A stretch of 18,028 nucleotides of DNA from positions 1-18,028 of the forward strand of contig CAMENK010000006.1 of NCBI GenBank assembly GCA_945928335.1. The letters are read 5' to 3'. The notes under the pieces were generated by a model. The model ran no database searches and was not told the origin of the DNA. It saw only the letters and a list, made by a program, of their open reading frames with translations. Each line of letters starts with the position of its first letter. Position 1 is the stretch's first letter. Below are positions 1-5,715 of this stretch, piece by piece. The translations under genes were made by a program, and so were the position numbers. The DNA comes from an uncultured Bacillota bacterium. Its GTDB lineage: Bacteria > Bacillota_I > Bacilli_A > RF39 > UBA660.

Positions 1-1
1 A

Positions 2-97
2 AACAAGATTCAAAAAAAACATCGAAATCGTAATCATGGTTATTGGAAATTTGAAGCTAAGCGCCAAAAAAAATTAAAATTTGAAAATGGAAAATAA
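2..97 (+). CDS. C-terminal fragment of an unidentified basic protein (cut by window edge)
   Basis: An open frame enters from the left edge and stops at TAA 95-97. The 31 visible residues are very rich in Lys/Arg/His/Asn and contain HGYWKFEAKRQ. The frame has no start inside the window, so this is the tail of a gene whose body lies upstream. I do not recognise the family. It could equally be chance open sequence, although in such AT-rich DNA a 31-codon frame with this basic composition is mildly suggestive. A terminator about 110 nt downstream fits the end of a transcription unit. Confidence 0.35.
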   Translation, partial: NKIQKKHRNRNHGYWKFEAKRQKKLKFENGK

Positions 98-206
98 GAA
101 TTTTATCAGTAGCTATATTTCAAATTTCTATATTATTAGCAATAGTGTAAACAAAAAAGTTGACAGAAAAAAGTAATAAGTAAATCATAAATTACAATTT
201 ATCGAG

Positions 207-234
207 CAGATCAATTAAATTGATCTGTTTTTTT
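207..234 (+). terminator. Intrinsic terminator ending the upstream unit
   Basis: A perfect 9-bp stem CAGATCAAT / ATTGATCTG with a 3-nt loop is followed by seven T (228-234). It closes the upstream transcription unit just before the promoter of the YtrA-family operon. Confidence 0.85.
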
Positions 235-237
235 ATA

Positions 238-266
238 TTGACAAATGTGTGTATACTGTATATAAT
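238..266 (+). promoter_or_regulatory. Consensus promoter of the YtrA-ABC operon with AT dyads
   Basis: TTGACA at 238-243, a 17-nt spacer and TATAAT at 261-266 form a perfect sigma-A type promoter. Spacer and -10 region contain GTATAC (251-256) and repeated GTATATA, small palindromes of the kind YtrA-type GntR repressors bind. Autorepression by the first gene is therefore inferred. The ribosome binding site GAGGTG lies at 281-286, just before the ATG at 291. Confidence 0.8.
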
Positions 267-290
267 GTATATAAACAAGCGAGGTGAATT

Positions 291-668
291 ATGGAAATTA
301 TAATTAGTAATTCAAGTGGTGTTCCAATTTATGAACAGATAAAAGAGCAAATTAAAGCTAAAATTATTTCAAATGAATTGAAAGCAAATGAATTATTGCC
401 ATCTATTAGATCTCTTGCTAAAGATTTAAGATGTAGTGTCATAACAACTAAAAACGCCTATGAAGAATTAGTGCATGAAGGATATGTTATTAGTGTTCCA
501 TCAAAGGGTTTCTATGTGGCTGAAATAAATAATGAAGTTGTTCGTGAAGAATTGTTAAATAAAATAGAATTGTTATTAGATGAAGCAGTTAATATTGCAA
601 AATTAAATAGCATTGACAAGAAAACAATATTAGAAATGATAAATATTTTATACGAGGAGGAAAAATGA
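291..668 (+). CDS. GntR-family transcriptional regulator, YtrA subfamily
   Basis: A 125-residue DNA-binding repressor. Residues about 11-77 form the GntR winged helix: YEQIKEQIKAKI, then LLPSIRSLAKDL with the recognition-helix region, then a wing ending SKGFYVAE. The short helical tail (about 80-125) has no large ligand domain, which defines the YtrA subfamily. Members usually repress an adjacent ABC transporter operon induced by cell-envelope-active compounds. Here the gene is first in such an operon, and its TGA stop (666-668) overlaps the ATPase start. The promoter immediately upstream carries AT-rich dyads that could be its operator. The inducer cannot be read from sequence. Confidence 0.9.
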   Translation: MEIIISNSSGVPIYEQIKEQIKAKIISNELKANELLPSIRSLAKDLRCSVITTKNAYEELVHEGYVISVPSKGFYVAEINNEVVREELLNKIELLLDEAVNIAKLNSIDKKTILEMINILYEEEK

Positions 669-1525
669 TGAATAATATTTTAGAAGTTAAAAATCTATCA
701 AAAAAATATAACGATTTTGAGTTAAAGAATGTTAGTTTCGAGTTACCTAAAGGAATGATCTTAGGATTTATTGGAGAAAATGGTGCTGGAAAAACTACAA
801 CAATTAAGTCTATATTAAATATAGTAAATGATTATACTGGTGAGATAAATGTATTTGGTATGAATAATAGGAAAAATGACAAGGCTATCAAGGAAGATAT
901 AGGTATAGTGTTAGATGATATGTTTTTTCCTGAAATACTAAACCCTAAAGATATAAATTCAATTATGAAAGATATTTATGTAAATTGGGATTCTAAATTA
1001 TATTTTAAATATTTAAAAGAATTTTCGTTACCCCAAAATAATCAAATTAAAACTTTTTCAAAGGGGATGAGAAAGAAATTAGAAATTGCAACCGCTCTTT
1101 CGCATCATCCTAAACTTTTAATACTTGATGAACCAACTAGTGGTTTAGATCCTGTTGCTAGAAATGAAGTTATAGATATTTTTCAAGATTTCATTCAAAA
1201 TGAAGAATGCTCTATATTGTTATCAAGTCATATTACAACTGATTTAGAACACATTGCCGATTATATAGTATTTATTAATGATGGTGAGATATTACTATCT
1301 AAAACAAGAGATGAATTATTAGAAAGATATGGAATTGTTAAATGTACTGAAAAGGAATTTAAAAAAATAAATGGTAATGATTTTATTAGGTATAGAAAAT
1401 CTAAATATGAATATGAAGTATTAGTTGAAAATAAGAAAGAATTTAATAAGAAATATAATATTAATACTATAGATAAGATAACACTTGAAGATCTTATGGT
1501 AATGATGATTAAAGGAGTGAGATAA
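668..1525 (+). CDS. ABC transporter ATP-binding protein
   Basis: Cytoplasmic ATPase subunit of an exporter, 285 residues from ATG 668. An ATG at 665 is also in frame, but GGAGG at 656-660 gives 7 nt spacing to 668 and only 4 to 665. Numbered from 665, Walker A GENGAGKTT is at 37-45, the signature FSKGMRKK at 131-138 (degenerate, as in YtrB/PmtA-type ATPases), Walker B LLILDE at 151-156, the D-loop GLDP follows, and the H-loop His is at 189. The C-terminal ~75 residues are a typical accessory tail. It overlaps the regulator by one base and shares TAATG with the permease, so the three are translationally coupled. The likely role is export or relief of a membrane-active peptide or antibiotic, inferred from the regulator type. 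Confidence 0.93.
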   Translation: MNNILEVKNLSKKYNDFELKNVSFELPKGMILGFIGENGAGKTTTIKSILNIVNDYTGEINVFGMNNRKNDKAIKEDIGIVLDDMFFPEILNPKDINSIMKDIYVNWDSKLYFKYLKEFSLPQNNQIKTFSKGMRKKLEIATALSHHPKLLILDEPTSGLDPVARNEVIDIFQDFIQNEECSILLSSHITTDLEHIADYIVFINDGEILLSKTRDELLERYGIVKCTEKEFKKINGNDFIRYRKSKYEYEVLVENKKEFNKKYNINTIDKITLEDLMVMMIKGVR

Positions 1526-2157
1526 TGAAAGGATTAATAAAAAAAGATTTTTTACTTGTAAAAAGTAACATTAAAGTTTTAATGATTTTATTTATTGTGT
1601 TTGGATTTATGACTTTTAATGGTGAAATGGATCTATCATTTGTATTACCATTTATGAGTGTTGTTATTATGATCTCAACTTTTAGTTATGATGTTTATAA
1701 TAAATGGGATGCTTATGTTATTGCACTTCCAGATGGAAGAAAAAATAGTATTAAGTCAAAATATATAGCAACAATTATTTTGCTTTTTATGATTACTATA
1801 GGAGTATCAATAATCACTGCAACCATTACTTATATCAAAGATAATTCAATAGATTTGGGTACAATTTTAGAAATGTTGTTAGCAACAATATCAGCTACGA
1901 TTATAATACAGTCTATTATGTATCCAGTTATTTATAAATTTGGTTTAGAAAAGGCTCGTATAGGAATTTTTGTTGGGGTGTTTGGTCTTGGATTTTTGGC
2001 AAGTTTAATTTCAAAATTTGTTGATTTTAAACCAATTCTTCAACATTTAGATATATTAAATAATTATTGGATGTTTATATTGCCAATAGTTACTTTAGTT
2101 ATTTTATATGTTTCTTATAAAATATCAGAGAAAGTATATTTAAAGAAGGAGTTTTAA
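1525..2157 (+). CDS. ABC-2 type permease
   Basis: A 210-residue membrane partner of the ATPase. Six hydrophobic segments are visible at roughly 17-32, 38-54, 80-103, 113-137, 145-163 and 181-198, with a short charged loop (KWDAYVIALPDGRKNSIKSKY) after the second. This SYDxxNKWDxyxxALP-like pattern is typical of the small ABC-2 permeases paired with YtrA regulators and of PmtB-like subunits. The start ATG shares its A with the ATPase stop (TAATG), with GGAG about 7 nt upstream. It is the last gene of the operon. A hairpin TTACAAT/ATTGTAA at 2161-2185 follows but lacks a T-run on this strand, so transcription may continue into the downstream leader RNA. Confidence 0.88.
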   Translation: MKGLIKKDFLLVKSNIKVLMILFIVFGFMTFNGEMDLSFVLPFMSVVIMISTFSYDVYNKWDAYVIALPDGRKNSIKSKYIATIILLFMITIGVSIITATITYIKDNSIDLGTILEMLLATISATIIIQSIMYPVIYKFGLEKARIGIFVGVFGLGFLASLISKFVDFKPILQHLDILNNYWMFILPIVTLVILYVSYKISEKVYLKKEF

Positions 2158-2160
2158 AAA

Positions 2161-2185
2161 TTACAATTTGTGCGAAGGATTGTAA
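2161..2185. other. Hairpin after ABC operon, no clear U-tract
   Basis: TTACAAT (2161-2167) and ATTGTAA (2179-2185) form a 7-bp stem with an 11-nt loop. On the plus strand AATTAAC follows, so it is not a convincing intrinsic terminator. On the minus strand a T5 run follows. It may slow or process the operon transcript. Confidence 0.35.
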
Positions 2186-2224
2186 AATTAACAAAAATCT
2201 ATTCCATAAACACTTAAAACGTGG

Positions 2225-2376
2225 TATATTATTACTAGCAACGGAAGATTATATGTACTCTTTCGTTATTGGAAAAGAGTTGTAGATAACTACGACACCC
2301 GCTCCAATATAATAGGAAACTCGAACTAATAGATTTCGAGAGTAATAAATGCTAACTAGAAATAGTTAGTTTTTTT
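2225..2376 (+). ncRNA. Structured leader RNA, copy 1, ending in a terminator
   Basis: Unidentified structured RNA upstream of the small ORF at 2404. Visible pairings are: TTATTACT 2229-2236 with AGTAATAA 2341-2348 (8 bp, closing stem); ACGGAAGA 2241-2248 with TCTTTCGT 2259-2266 (8 bp, one G-U); TATTGGA 2267-2273 with TCCAATA 2303-2309, enclosing GTTGTAG/CTACGAC (2279-2285/2290-2296); CTCGAA 2320-2325 with TTCGAG 2335-2340; then the terminator hairpin. Together they describe a multibranch domain. The core CGCTCCA, GGAAA, CTCGAAC recurs in copies at 4263-4290 and 5764-5788. A TATATT at 2225-2230 could be a -10 (poor -35 TTCCAT, 17 nt spacer). If so, the 5' strand of the closing stem would lie outside that transcript and would form only in read-through RNA. 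It matches no riboswitch class I know. Confidence 0.6.
2352..2376 (+). terminator. Intrinsic terminator between leader RNA copy 1 and its ORF
   Basis: CTAACTA (2352-2358), a GAAA tetraloop and TAGTTAG (2363-2369) form a perfect 7-bp stem followed by T7 (2370-2376). It lies 27 nt before the ATG of the downstream ORF, so expression of that ORF needs read-through or antitermination. Confidence 0.85.
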
Positions 2377-2403
2377 GTTATTTAAGAAAGTGAAAGTGAT
2401 TAT

Positions 2404-2649
2404 ATGTTAACAATAGAAACTAAAGAATTAGAGATAAGTTTAGAACTAAAAAGAAAGGTTAAAATGATTTGTAAGTTTGCTTGTGCTAAACCTATTTTCA
2501 TAAATGGAAATATTAAAAGTATTAAGGAAACAAATATTGCTTATGTTATGCCATATATTATTAAAGCTAATAATATTGATTATTTAATGTTTGATGAGTG
2601 TGATGACATATTTGTTAATGGTTATGAAAAAGTTGAAAAGAGGTATTAA
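2404..2649 (+). CDS. Small unknown protein, cassette copy 1 (C-terminus probably replaced)
   Basis: An 81-residue protein of no family I recognise. It is a paralogue of the proteins at 4407-4697 and 5879-6152. The shared pattern runs: TKELEI near the start, then an aromatic/Cys stretch (MICKFA here, YICEFA in copy 2), P-x-FINGNI, a polar turn, N-x-x-Y-V/I-x-P-y-x-I-I, and a hydrophobic strand. Homology to copy 2 ends around residue 70; after that the reading frame runs into a mobilisation-protein remnant. The last residues therefore probably result from a deletion junction near 2640, which removed the ~25-residue tail present in copy 2. The ORF follows leader RNA copy 1 and its terminator. 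The ribosome binding site is weak (GAAAGTGA). Composition suggests a small soluble, beta-rich protein with no membrane segment. Confidence 0.6.
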   Translation: MLTIETKELEISLELKRKVKMICKFACAKPIFINGNIKSIKETNIAYVMPYIIKANNIDYLMFDECDDIFVNGYEKVEKRY

Positions 2650-3222
2650 AAATAGTAATAACGAACATATCTCTATTAAAGAGTTTAGGAAATTAACAAA
2701 AAAACTTGATAATCGTATGGAAAAACAAAATCATCTTAAGACTAGAGATTATGAAATACTAGAAGAAAAATTAAAAACTTCTAAACCAACTATTACTGGT
2801 AAAGAAGTTAAAATCGATAAGGAAACTTATGATACGCTTAAAGACTTTATGAATACCTCAAAAAGAGTTATTAAAGTTGAAATGAAACAAGAAAATAGAC
2901 ACCTAGAAGTTGAGATAAAAAAACTTGAAGACAAAAATCAAGAATTAAGAGATGAAAATAGAAAACTTCATAATTTCTTAAATGTAATTCTCCAAACTTT
3001 AAAAAAGTTCTTTAATAAATTACTTCACACATAGGAACTGAAAAAGATAAAAATGATGTATTTAAAGAAATTACTTCATATCATCAACTAGATTATTATA
3101 ACGATAGAGATTTACACGATATTGCAGATGGAACACCTAGAGAAGACGAAATTAATGATTATATCTATGAACAAAACTATGGTTATGATAAAGATTATGA
3201 AGACAAAGATTTTGATATTTAA
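2650..3222 (+). pseudogene. Remnant of a plasmid mobilisation (Pre/Mob-like) protein, C-terminal region
   Basis: A frame with GKEVKIDKETYDTLKDFMN, then a long heptad-like coiled coil (VEIKKLEDKNQELRDENRK) and LQTLKKFFNKLLH, is characteristic of the C-terminal half of Pre/MobV-type plasmid recombination/mobilisation enzymes. This comes from memory of the family, not a search. The N-terminal relaxase domain with its His metal motif is absent. The frame stops at TAG 3032-3034, but coding resumes in another frame from about 3031 (IGTEKDKNDVFKEITSYHQ...), continues with REDEINDYIYEQNYGYDKDY and ends at TAA 3220-3222. The break lies in CACACA (3026-3031); one CA unit fewer would restore the expected LLHIGTE. 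This is a truncated, frameshifted relic of a mobilisable element, fused upstream to the copy 1 ORF. An overlapping ATG at 2591 could still translate part of it. Confidence 0.65.
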
Positions 3223-3491
3223 AAGACGAGCAATGCTCATCAATAAATATCTATTGGAAATAGATAAAACACACCTCTATTGGTTATGCCAATAGAGGTG
3301 TGCAAAGAGAATATTCCCTTTTGAAACCCTAAAACATAATTAAGCAAGAACTAATTGTTCAAGCAATAATTATATTTTTTGAATTGCAATAAATTTCAAT
3401 TATATATTTTCAAAACTTCGTAAGAAAATATATATATAAATCTATCGCCTCTGTCATTGAAACTTCTTTTCAATAAAACGTGCTACGATTT
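3223..3491. other. Gene-free stretch with three hairpins
   Basis: About 270 nt without a gene. It contains a weak hairpin GACGAGC/GCTCATC just after the mob remnant (about 3225-3241), a perfect 14-bp hairpin at 3270-3302, AT-rich sequence with oligo-TA at 3429-3440, and a 7-bp hairpin ATTGAAA/TTTCAAT at 3456-3474. I see no promoter or ORF. Confidence 0.6.
3270..3302. terminator. Perfect 14-bp inverted repeat, possible terminator for the minus-strand gene
   Basis: CACACCTCTATTGG (3270-3283) and its exact complement (3289-3302) flank a 5-nt loop. On the minus strand the stem is followed by TTTT, about 190 nt past the stop of the PH-domain gene, so it could terminate that transcript. No T-run follows on the plus strand. 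A perfect 14-bp stem could also be the end of a decayed mobile element or an untranslated regulatory hairpin. Confidence 0.5.
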
Positions 3492-4082
3492 TTATTTTTC
3501 TATCTTAACTCTTAAATTTTCGTTATTACCTTCAGTAAGATCACTTAAAATTTTATAAGCTTCATAAGCATTATTTAATGAATCTACTGAAAGAACCATA
3601 GGTCTAGTATTTCCATCAGTATTAGTATGATAATCTTTTACAGTAATAAATAAACTTGCACTAGGATTATTACCTTTACTATCAAAAATACTACCATCAA
3701 CTCTTACAGTGCCTATATTCTTTAAAGAATAATGAACGAATTTGTTATTGAAAGCACCACTTCTTTTGATAACTCTTTTATTAGTTATACAACAAAATGT
3801 ATTTTTTGCTTCCATATTTAAAATAGCAATATATACTAAGCATGCCACTACTGAAAAAATAAAATGAGCAACACCAATCCACATAGGAATAACTTTTAGT
3901 AACGACAAAAGTAATAATAACCAACCATATGGAGTTCCTAACATTAAAATAGCAACTGGAGGAAATAAACCAAATAAAAATGTCTTAAAAAAATTTTTTC
4001 TTACATATGCTGAAATGTTAATTCCATTTCCCCATTTAATTTCTTCATCTTTGTCTAATAACATTTCAAATTTTTCTTTCAT
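3492..4082 (-). CDS. PH-domain-containing membrane protein
   Basis: A 196-residue protein. Start chosen at ATG 4082-4080: GGGAG lies 7 nt upstream, whereas the longer frame would need a TTG with no ribosome binding site. After a hydrophilic N-terminus (KDEEIKWGN), hydrophobic segments span about residues 31-49, 52-66 and 70-92. A cytoplasmic bacterial PH domain follows (about 95-190) with the typical opening CCITNKRVIKRSGAF and HYSLKNIGTVRVD. Such PH proteins are widespread, and their function is mostly unknown (membrane-associated scaffolds or stress proteins). It stands alone on the minus strand with its own promoter, divergent from leader RNA copy 2. Confidence 0.75.
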   Translation of the reverse strand: MKEKFEMLLDKDEEIKWGNGINISAYVRKNFFKTFLFGLFPPVAILMLGTPYGWLLLLLSLLKVIPMWIGVAHFIFSVVACLVYIAILNMEAKNTFCCITNKRVIKRSGAFNNKFVHYSLKNIGTVRVDGSIFDSKGNNPSASLFITVKDYHTNTDGNTRPMVLSVDSLNNAYEAYKILSDLTEGNNENLRVKIEK

Positions 4083-4107
4083 AAAATTCTCCCTTCTTAC
4101 AGGCAAT

Positions 4108-4136
4108 ATTATAGCATATTTTAATGTTTTTTACAA
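4108..4136 (-). promoter_or_regulatory. Promoter of the PH-domain gene
   Basis: On the minus strand TTGTAA (4136-4131), a 17-nt spacer and TATAAT (4113-4108) precede GGGAG and the ATG at 4082. It is back to back with the promoter of leader RNA copy 2. Confidence 0.7.
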
Positions 4137-4170
4137 ATTCTTGACTATTTTTGAATATTTTTTGCTTTAT

Positions 4171-4198
4171 TTTACAATTCTTGTAGTATACTTATATT
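4171..4198 (+). promoter_or_regulatory. Probable promoter of leader RNA copy 2
   Basis: TTTACA (4171-4176), 16 nt, TATATT (4193-4198). The predicted start near 4204-4206 coincides with the base of the first leader hairpin (GTAGT/ACTAC, 4204-4217). Leader copy 1 has the same TATATT at the corresponding place, which supports the assignment. Confidence 0.55.
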
Positions 4199-4334
4199 AG
4201 TTAGTAGTTATTACTACCTAACTTATTGGTATGAGAAAAGTTATTCGACTTCTTCTCTATACGCCCCATAAGGAAATACGCTCGAACTATTAGAGCTTTG
4301 ATAAATAACTAATTCAGGAATGGATTAGTTTTTT
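4196..4334 (+). ncRNA. Structured leader RNA, copy 2, with terminator and competing antiterminator
   Basis: Homologue of the leader at 2225. Pairings seen: GTAGT/ACTAC (4204-4208/4213-4217); TTAT-GG with CC-ATAA (4223-4229/4266-4271); inside it a long hairpin TATGAGAAAAGT with ACTTcTTCTCtATA (4230-4261); the conserved stretch AAGGAAATACGCTCGAACT (4270-4288), identical to copy 3; a GCTC/GAGC hairpin (4280-4283/4293-4296); and the terminator. TAGTTATT (4205-4212) can also pair perfectly with AATAACTA (4304-4311), and ATTAGTTA (4196-4203) with TAACTAAT (4306-4313). Either pairing would occupy the 5' arm of the terminator. This is the layout of an attenuator or riboswitch-like leader. No known class is recognised. 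Confidence 0.6.
4307..4334 (+). terminator. Intrinsic terminator between leader RNA copy 2 and its ORF
   Basis: AACTAATTC (4307-4315) pairs with GGATTAGTT (4322-4330; one G-U) around a 6-nt loop, followed by T up to 4334. It sits 73 nt before the ORF start at 4407. Its left arm is also complementary to the leader's 5' end. Confidence 0.8.
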
Positions 4335-4406
4335 GTGTTTATTAAAATCCACTCGTCAAAATTGGAAGATATAAATACAAAGAATCATCCAAATAGAAAG
4401 GATAAA

Positions 4407-4697
4407 ATGATTACTATTATTAAACAAGAACTTGATATTGATGAATCTCTAAAAACAAAAACCTCATATATTTGTGAGTTTGCTAATACTACTCCAACAT
4501 TTATAAATGGTAATATAAGAAAATTAGATAAAACTAATTTAACCTATATTGAACCACACCGAATAATTATAAAAGGAATCAACTTTTTGTTTTTTAATTA
4601 TTCTAATGAGATTTATATTGAGAATCTATCTACCAAGTTAAAAATATCAGAACTACAAAACTATATTAAATCTATCCTGGCAGATATGGCTTTCTAA
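4407..4697 (+). CDS. Small unknown protein, cassette copy 2 (best preserved)
   Basis: A 96-residue protein starting at ATG 4407, which aligns with the start of copy 1 (MITIIKQELDI here, MLTIETKELEI there) and has AAAGGA just upstream. A longer frame from GTG 4335 would begin at the edge of the terminator and is unlikely. Key conserved stretch: TPTFINGNIRKLDKTNL, then YIEPHRIIIKGINFLFFNY, and a tail ISELQNYIK predicted helical. No family, catalytic motif, signal or membrane segment is recognised. Small size, accessory location and three copies in 4 kb suggest a mobile-element accessory, toxin-like or regulatory protein; this is inference. Expression should be controlled by the upstream leader and terminator. 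Confidence 0.7.
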   Translation: MITIIKQELDIDESLKTKTSYICEFANTTPTFINGNIRKLDKTNLTYIEPHRIIIKGINFLFFNYSNEIYIENLSTKLKISELQNYIKSILADMAF

Positions 4698-4745
4698 TTT
4701 TAATATTTTTATTTTTTCAACATTTTAATTGTAATAAAGTTTTTT

Positions 4746-4786
4746 TATCATTTATATATGATATAATTATTTTAGCTATTGGAGGT
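4746..4786 (+). promoter_or_regulatory. DUF3800 gene promoter region with a dyad over the -10
   Basis: TATAAT at 4762-4767 lacks a good -35. The perfect dyad TATCAT-ttatat-ATGATA (4746-4763) ends in the -10 element and could be an operator. The ribosome binding site GGAGGT (4781-4786) is well placed for ATG 4792. Confidence 0.5.
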
Positions 4787-4791
4787 AAAAT

Positions 4792-5508
4792 ATGGATATT
4801 AAAGAATATAATGTTTATATAGATGAATCTGGCGATGAAGGAATTAATAAAGGTTCTAGATATTTTATATTAACTGCAATTATTGTTGAAAGAGAAAAAG
4901 ATTTAATTACATCACAAAAAGTTGATGAAATCAAATCAAATTTAGAAATGAATATAAAATCACAATTACATTGGAAACTAATAAAAGGATATCCAAATAA
5001 AAAAATGATAATGGAAACAATTAAAGACCTTGATATAAAGATAATAAATGTTATTGTTGATACTAAATGCATTAAATTAATACCATCAAATAATATATAT
5101 AATTATTTTAGCGGTTATCTTTATGAAAGAATATGCTGGTATATGAATGAAGTAAATGGTATAGCAAATATTAATATTAGCTCCAGAGGAAATTTGTCAA
5201 AGAAAAGTTTAAGTGAATATTTAAATAGTAATAATCACAAAAAGTTTGAAATAGACAGTTCAAAAATTAAAAGTATAAAAATCATCCCAAATGAAAGAAA
5301 AAAATTATTACAACTTGCAGATTGTTGTTGTAGTGCATTATTTCAAGCATTAAAATACAATGATGAAACACATTTTAAATACATTAAAGAAATAAAAAAT
5401 AAATTATATTCAAAAGGAAAAAATTTAATTAGTTATGGACTAAAATTAGTTCCTAGTGATAGTAATGCTATCGAGTTAAAAAAACTTATAGAGTTTTTAA
5501 CAAAATAA
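4792..5508 (+). CDS. DUF3800 domain protein
   Basis: A 238-residue protein with the DUF3800 hallmarks: an N-terminal YIDESGD motif (residues 9-15, following a beta strand), a second strand YFILTAIIV, and the C-terminal LQLADCCCSALF block (173-184) with the conserved Asp177. The spaced acidic residues (D11, E12, D15, D177) look like a metal-binding, nuclease-like active site; that reading is inference, since the family's biochemical role is not settled. The full usual length is present, with a strong ribosome binding site. DUF3800 genes are often found in defence or mobile regions and next to structured RNAs, and one such RNA lies immediately downstream on the opposite strand (about 5507-5607). 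Three consecutive Cys (178-180) follow the LQLAD motif. Confidence 0.85.
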   Translation: MDIKEYNVYIDESGDEGINKGSRYFILTAIIVEREKDLITSQKVDEIKSNLEMNIKSQLHWKLIKGYPNKKMIMETIKDLDIKIINVIVDTKCIKLIPSNNIYNYFSGYLYERICWYMNEVNGIANINISSRGNLSKKSLSEYLNSNNHKKFEIDSSKIKSIKIIPNERKKLLQLADCCCSALFQALKYNDETHFKYIKEIKNKLYSKGKNLISYGLKLVPSDSNAIELKKLIEFLTK

Positions 5509-5607
5509 AAAAAGTGAGCTTTCCCCTGACTGAAGGAACCCACAAGGCAAGCTTGCTGGTGTGAATTAATCGCACCCTTCAGTAACTCAGCGATCTACTC
5601 ACTCACT
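5507..5607 (-). ncRNA. Pseudoknotted RNA beside DUF3800 (DUF3800-associated type)
   Basis: A compact, notably less AT-rich block. Given in plus coordinates: AGTGAG 5513-5518 pairs with CTCACT at 5602-5607 or 5598-5603 (end stem); ACTGAAGG 5529-5536 with CCTTCAGT 5576-5583 (8 bp); CACA 5541-5544 with TGTG 5560-5563, enclosing GCA/TGC; and ATCGC 5569-5573, which lies inside the 8-bp helix loop, with GCGAT 5590-5594 outside it. The last pairing makes an H-type pseudoknot. The minus strand is preferred: TTGACA/TAATAT lie just upstream, and the end stem is followed by T7 (5513-5507). The RNA's 3' tail overlaps the DUF3800 stop codon, so the two are convergent. Published comparative work describes several DUF3800-associated RNA motifs; which one this is, if any, cannot be decided here. 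Confidence 0.65.
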
Positions 5608-5613
5608 GACATT

Positions 5614-5643
5614 ATATTATCATAAAAAATAATCATCTGTCAA
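5614..5643 (-). promoter_or_regulatory. Promoter of the pseudoknotted RNA
   Basis: Minus-strand TTGACA (5643-5638), 18-nt spacer, TAATAT (5619-5614). The predicted start, about 5607, coincides with the first base of the end stem, which supports an independent small RNA. Confidence 0.65.
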
Positions 5644-5715
5644 TTCTATTATATGTATTTTTTTCAAAAAAATACTTGTAAATTTTCAGATGAAATATTA
5701 TGATTTTATTAAATA

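Noticed and set aside
2225..2376. T-box or tRNA-like element in the leader RNAs
   Set aside because: No T-box AGGGUGG sequence, no specifier arrangement, no CCA end, and the downstream gene is not an amino-acid gene.
2591..3034. Independent 147-residue gene starting at ATG 2591
   Set aside because: The first ~20 codons overlap the copy 1 ORF with no ribosome binding site, and the mob-like coding signal continues past its stop in another frame, so a decayed remnant explains it better.
3032..3034. TAG as a suppressed or recoded stop in the mob remnant
   Set aside because: The downstream homologous residues are in a different frame; a CA dinucleotide insertion explains it and no recoding is needed.
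4015..4200. Plus-strand ORF opposite the PH-domain gene
   Set aside because: Shadow of the real minus-strand gene and its promoter; no ribosome binding site and an artefactual Phe/Tyr/Ile-rich composition.
4335..4406. N-terminal extension of copy 2 from GTG 4335
   Set aside because: It begins at the end of the terminator T-run, has no ribosome binding site and has no counterpart in copies 1 and 3.
5507..5607. SRP RNA, RNase P RNA, tmRNA or hammerhead ribozyme
   Set aside because: None of the diagnostic cores (GGAAGCAGC, GAGGAAAGUCC, CUGAUGA with GAAA) is present; size and pseudoknot fit a DUF3800-type motif better.
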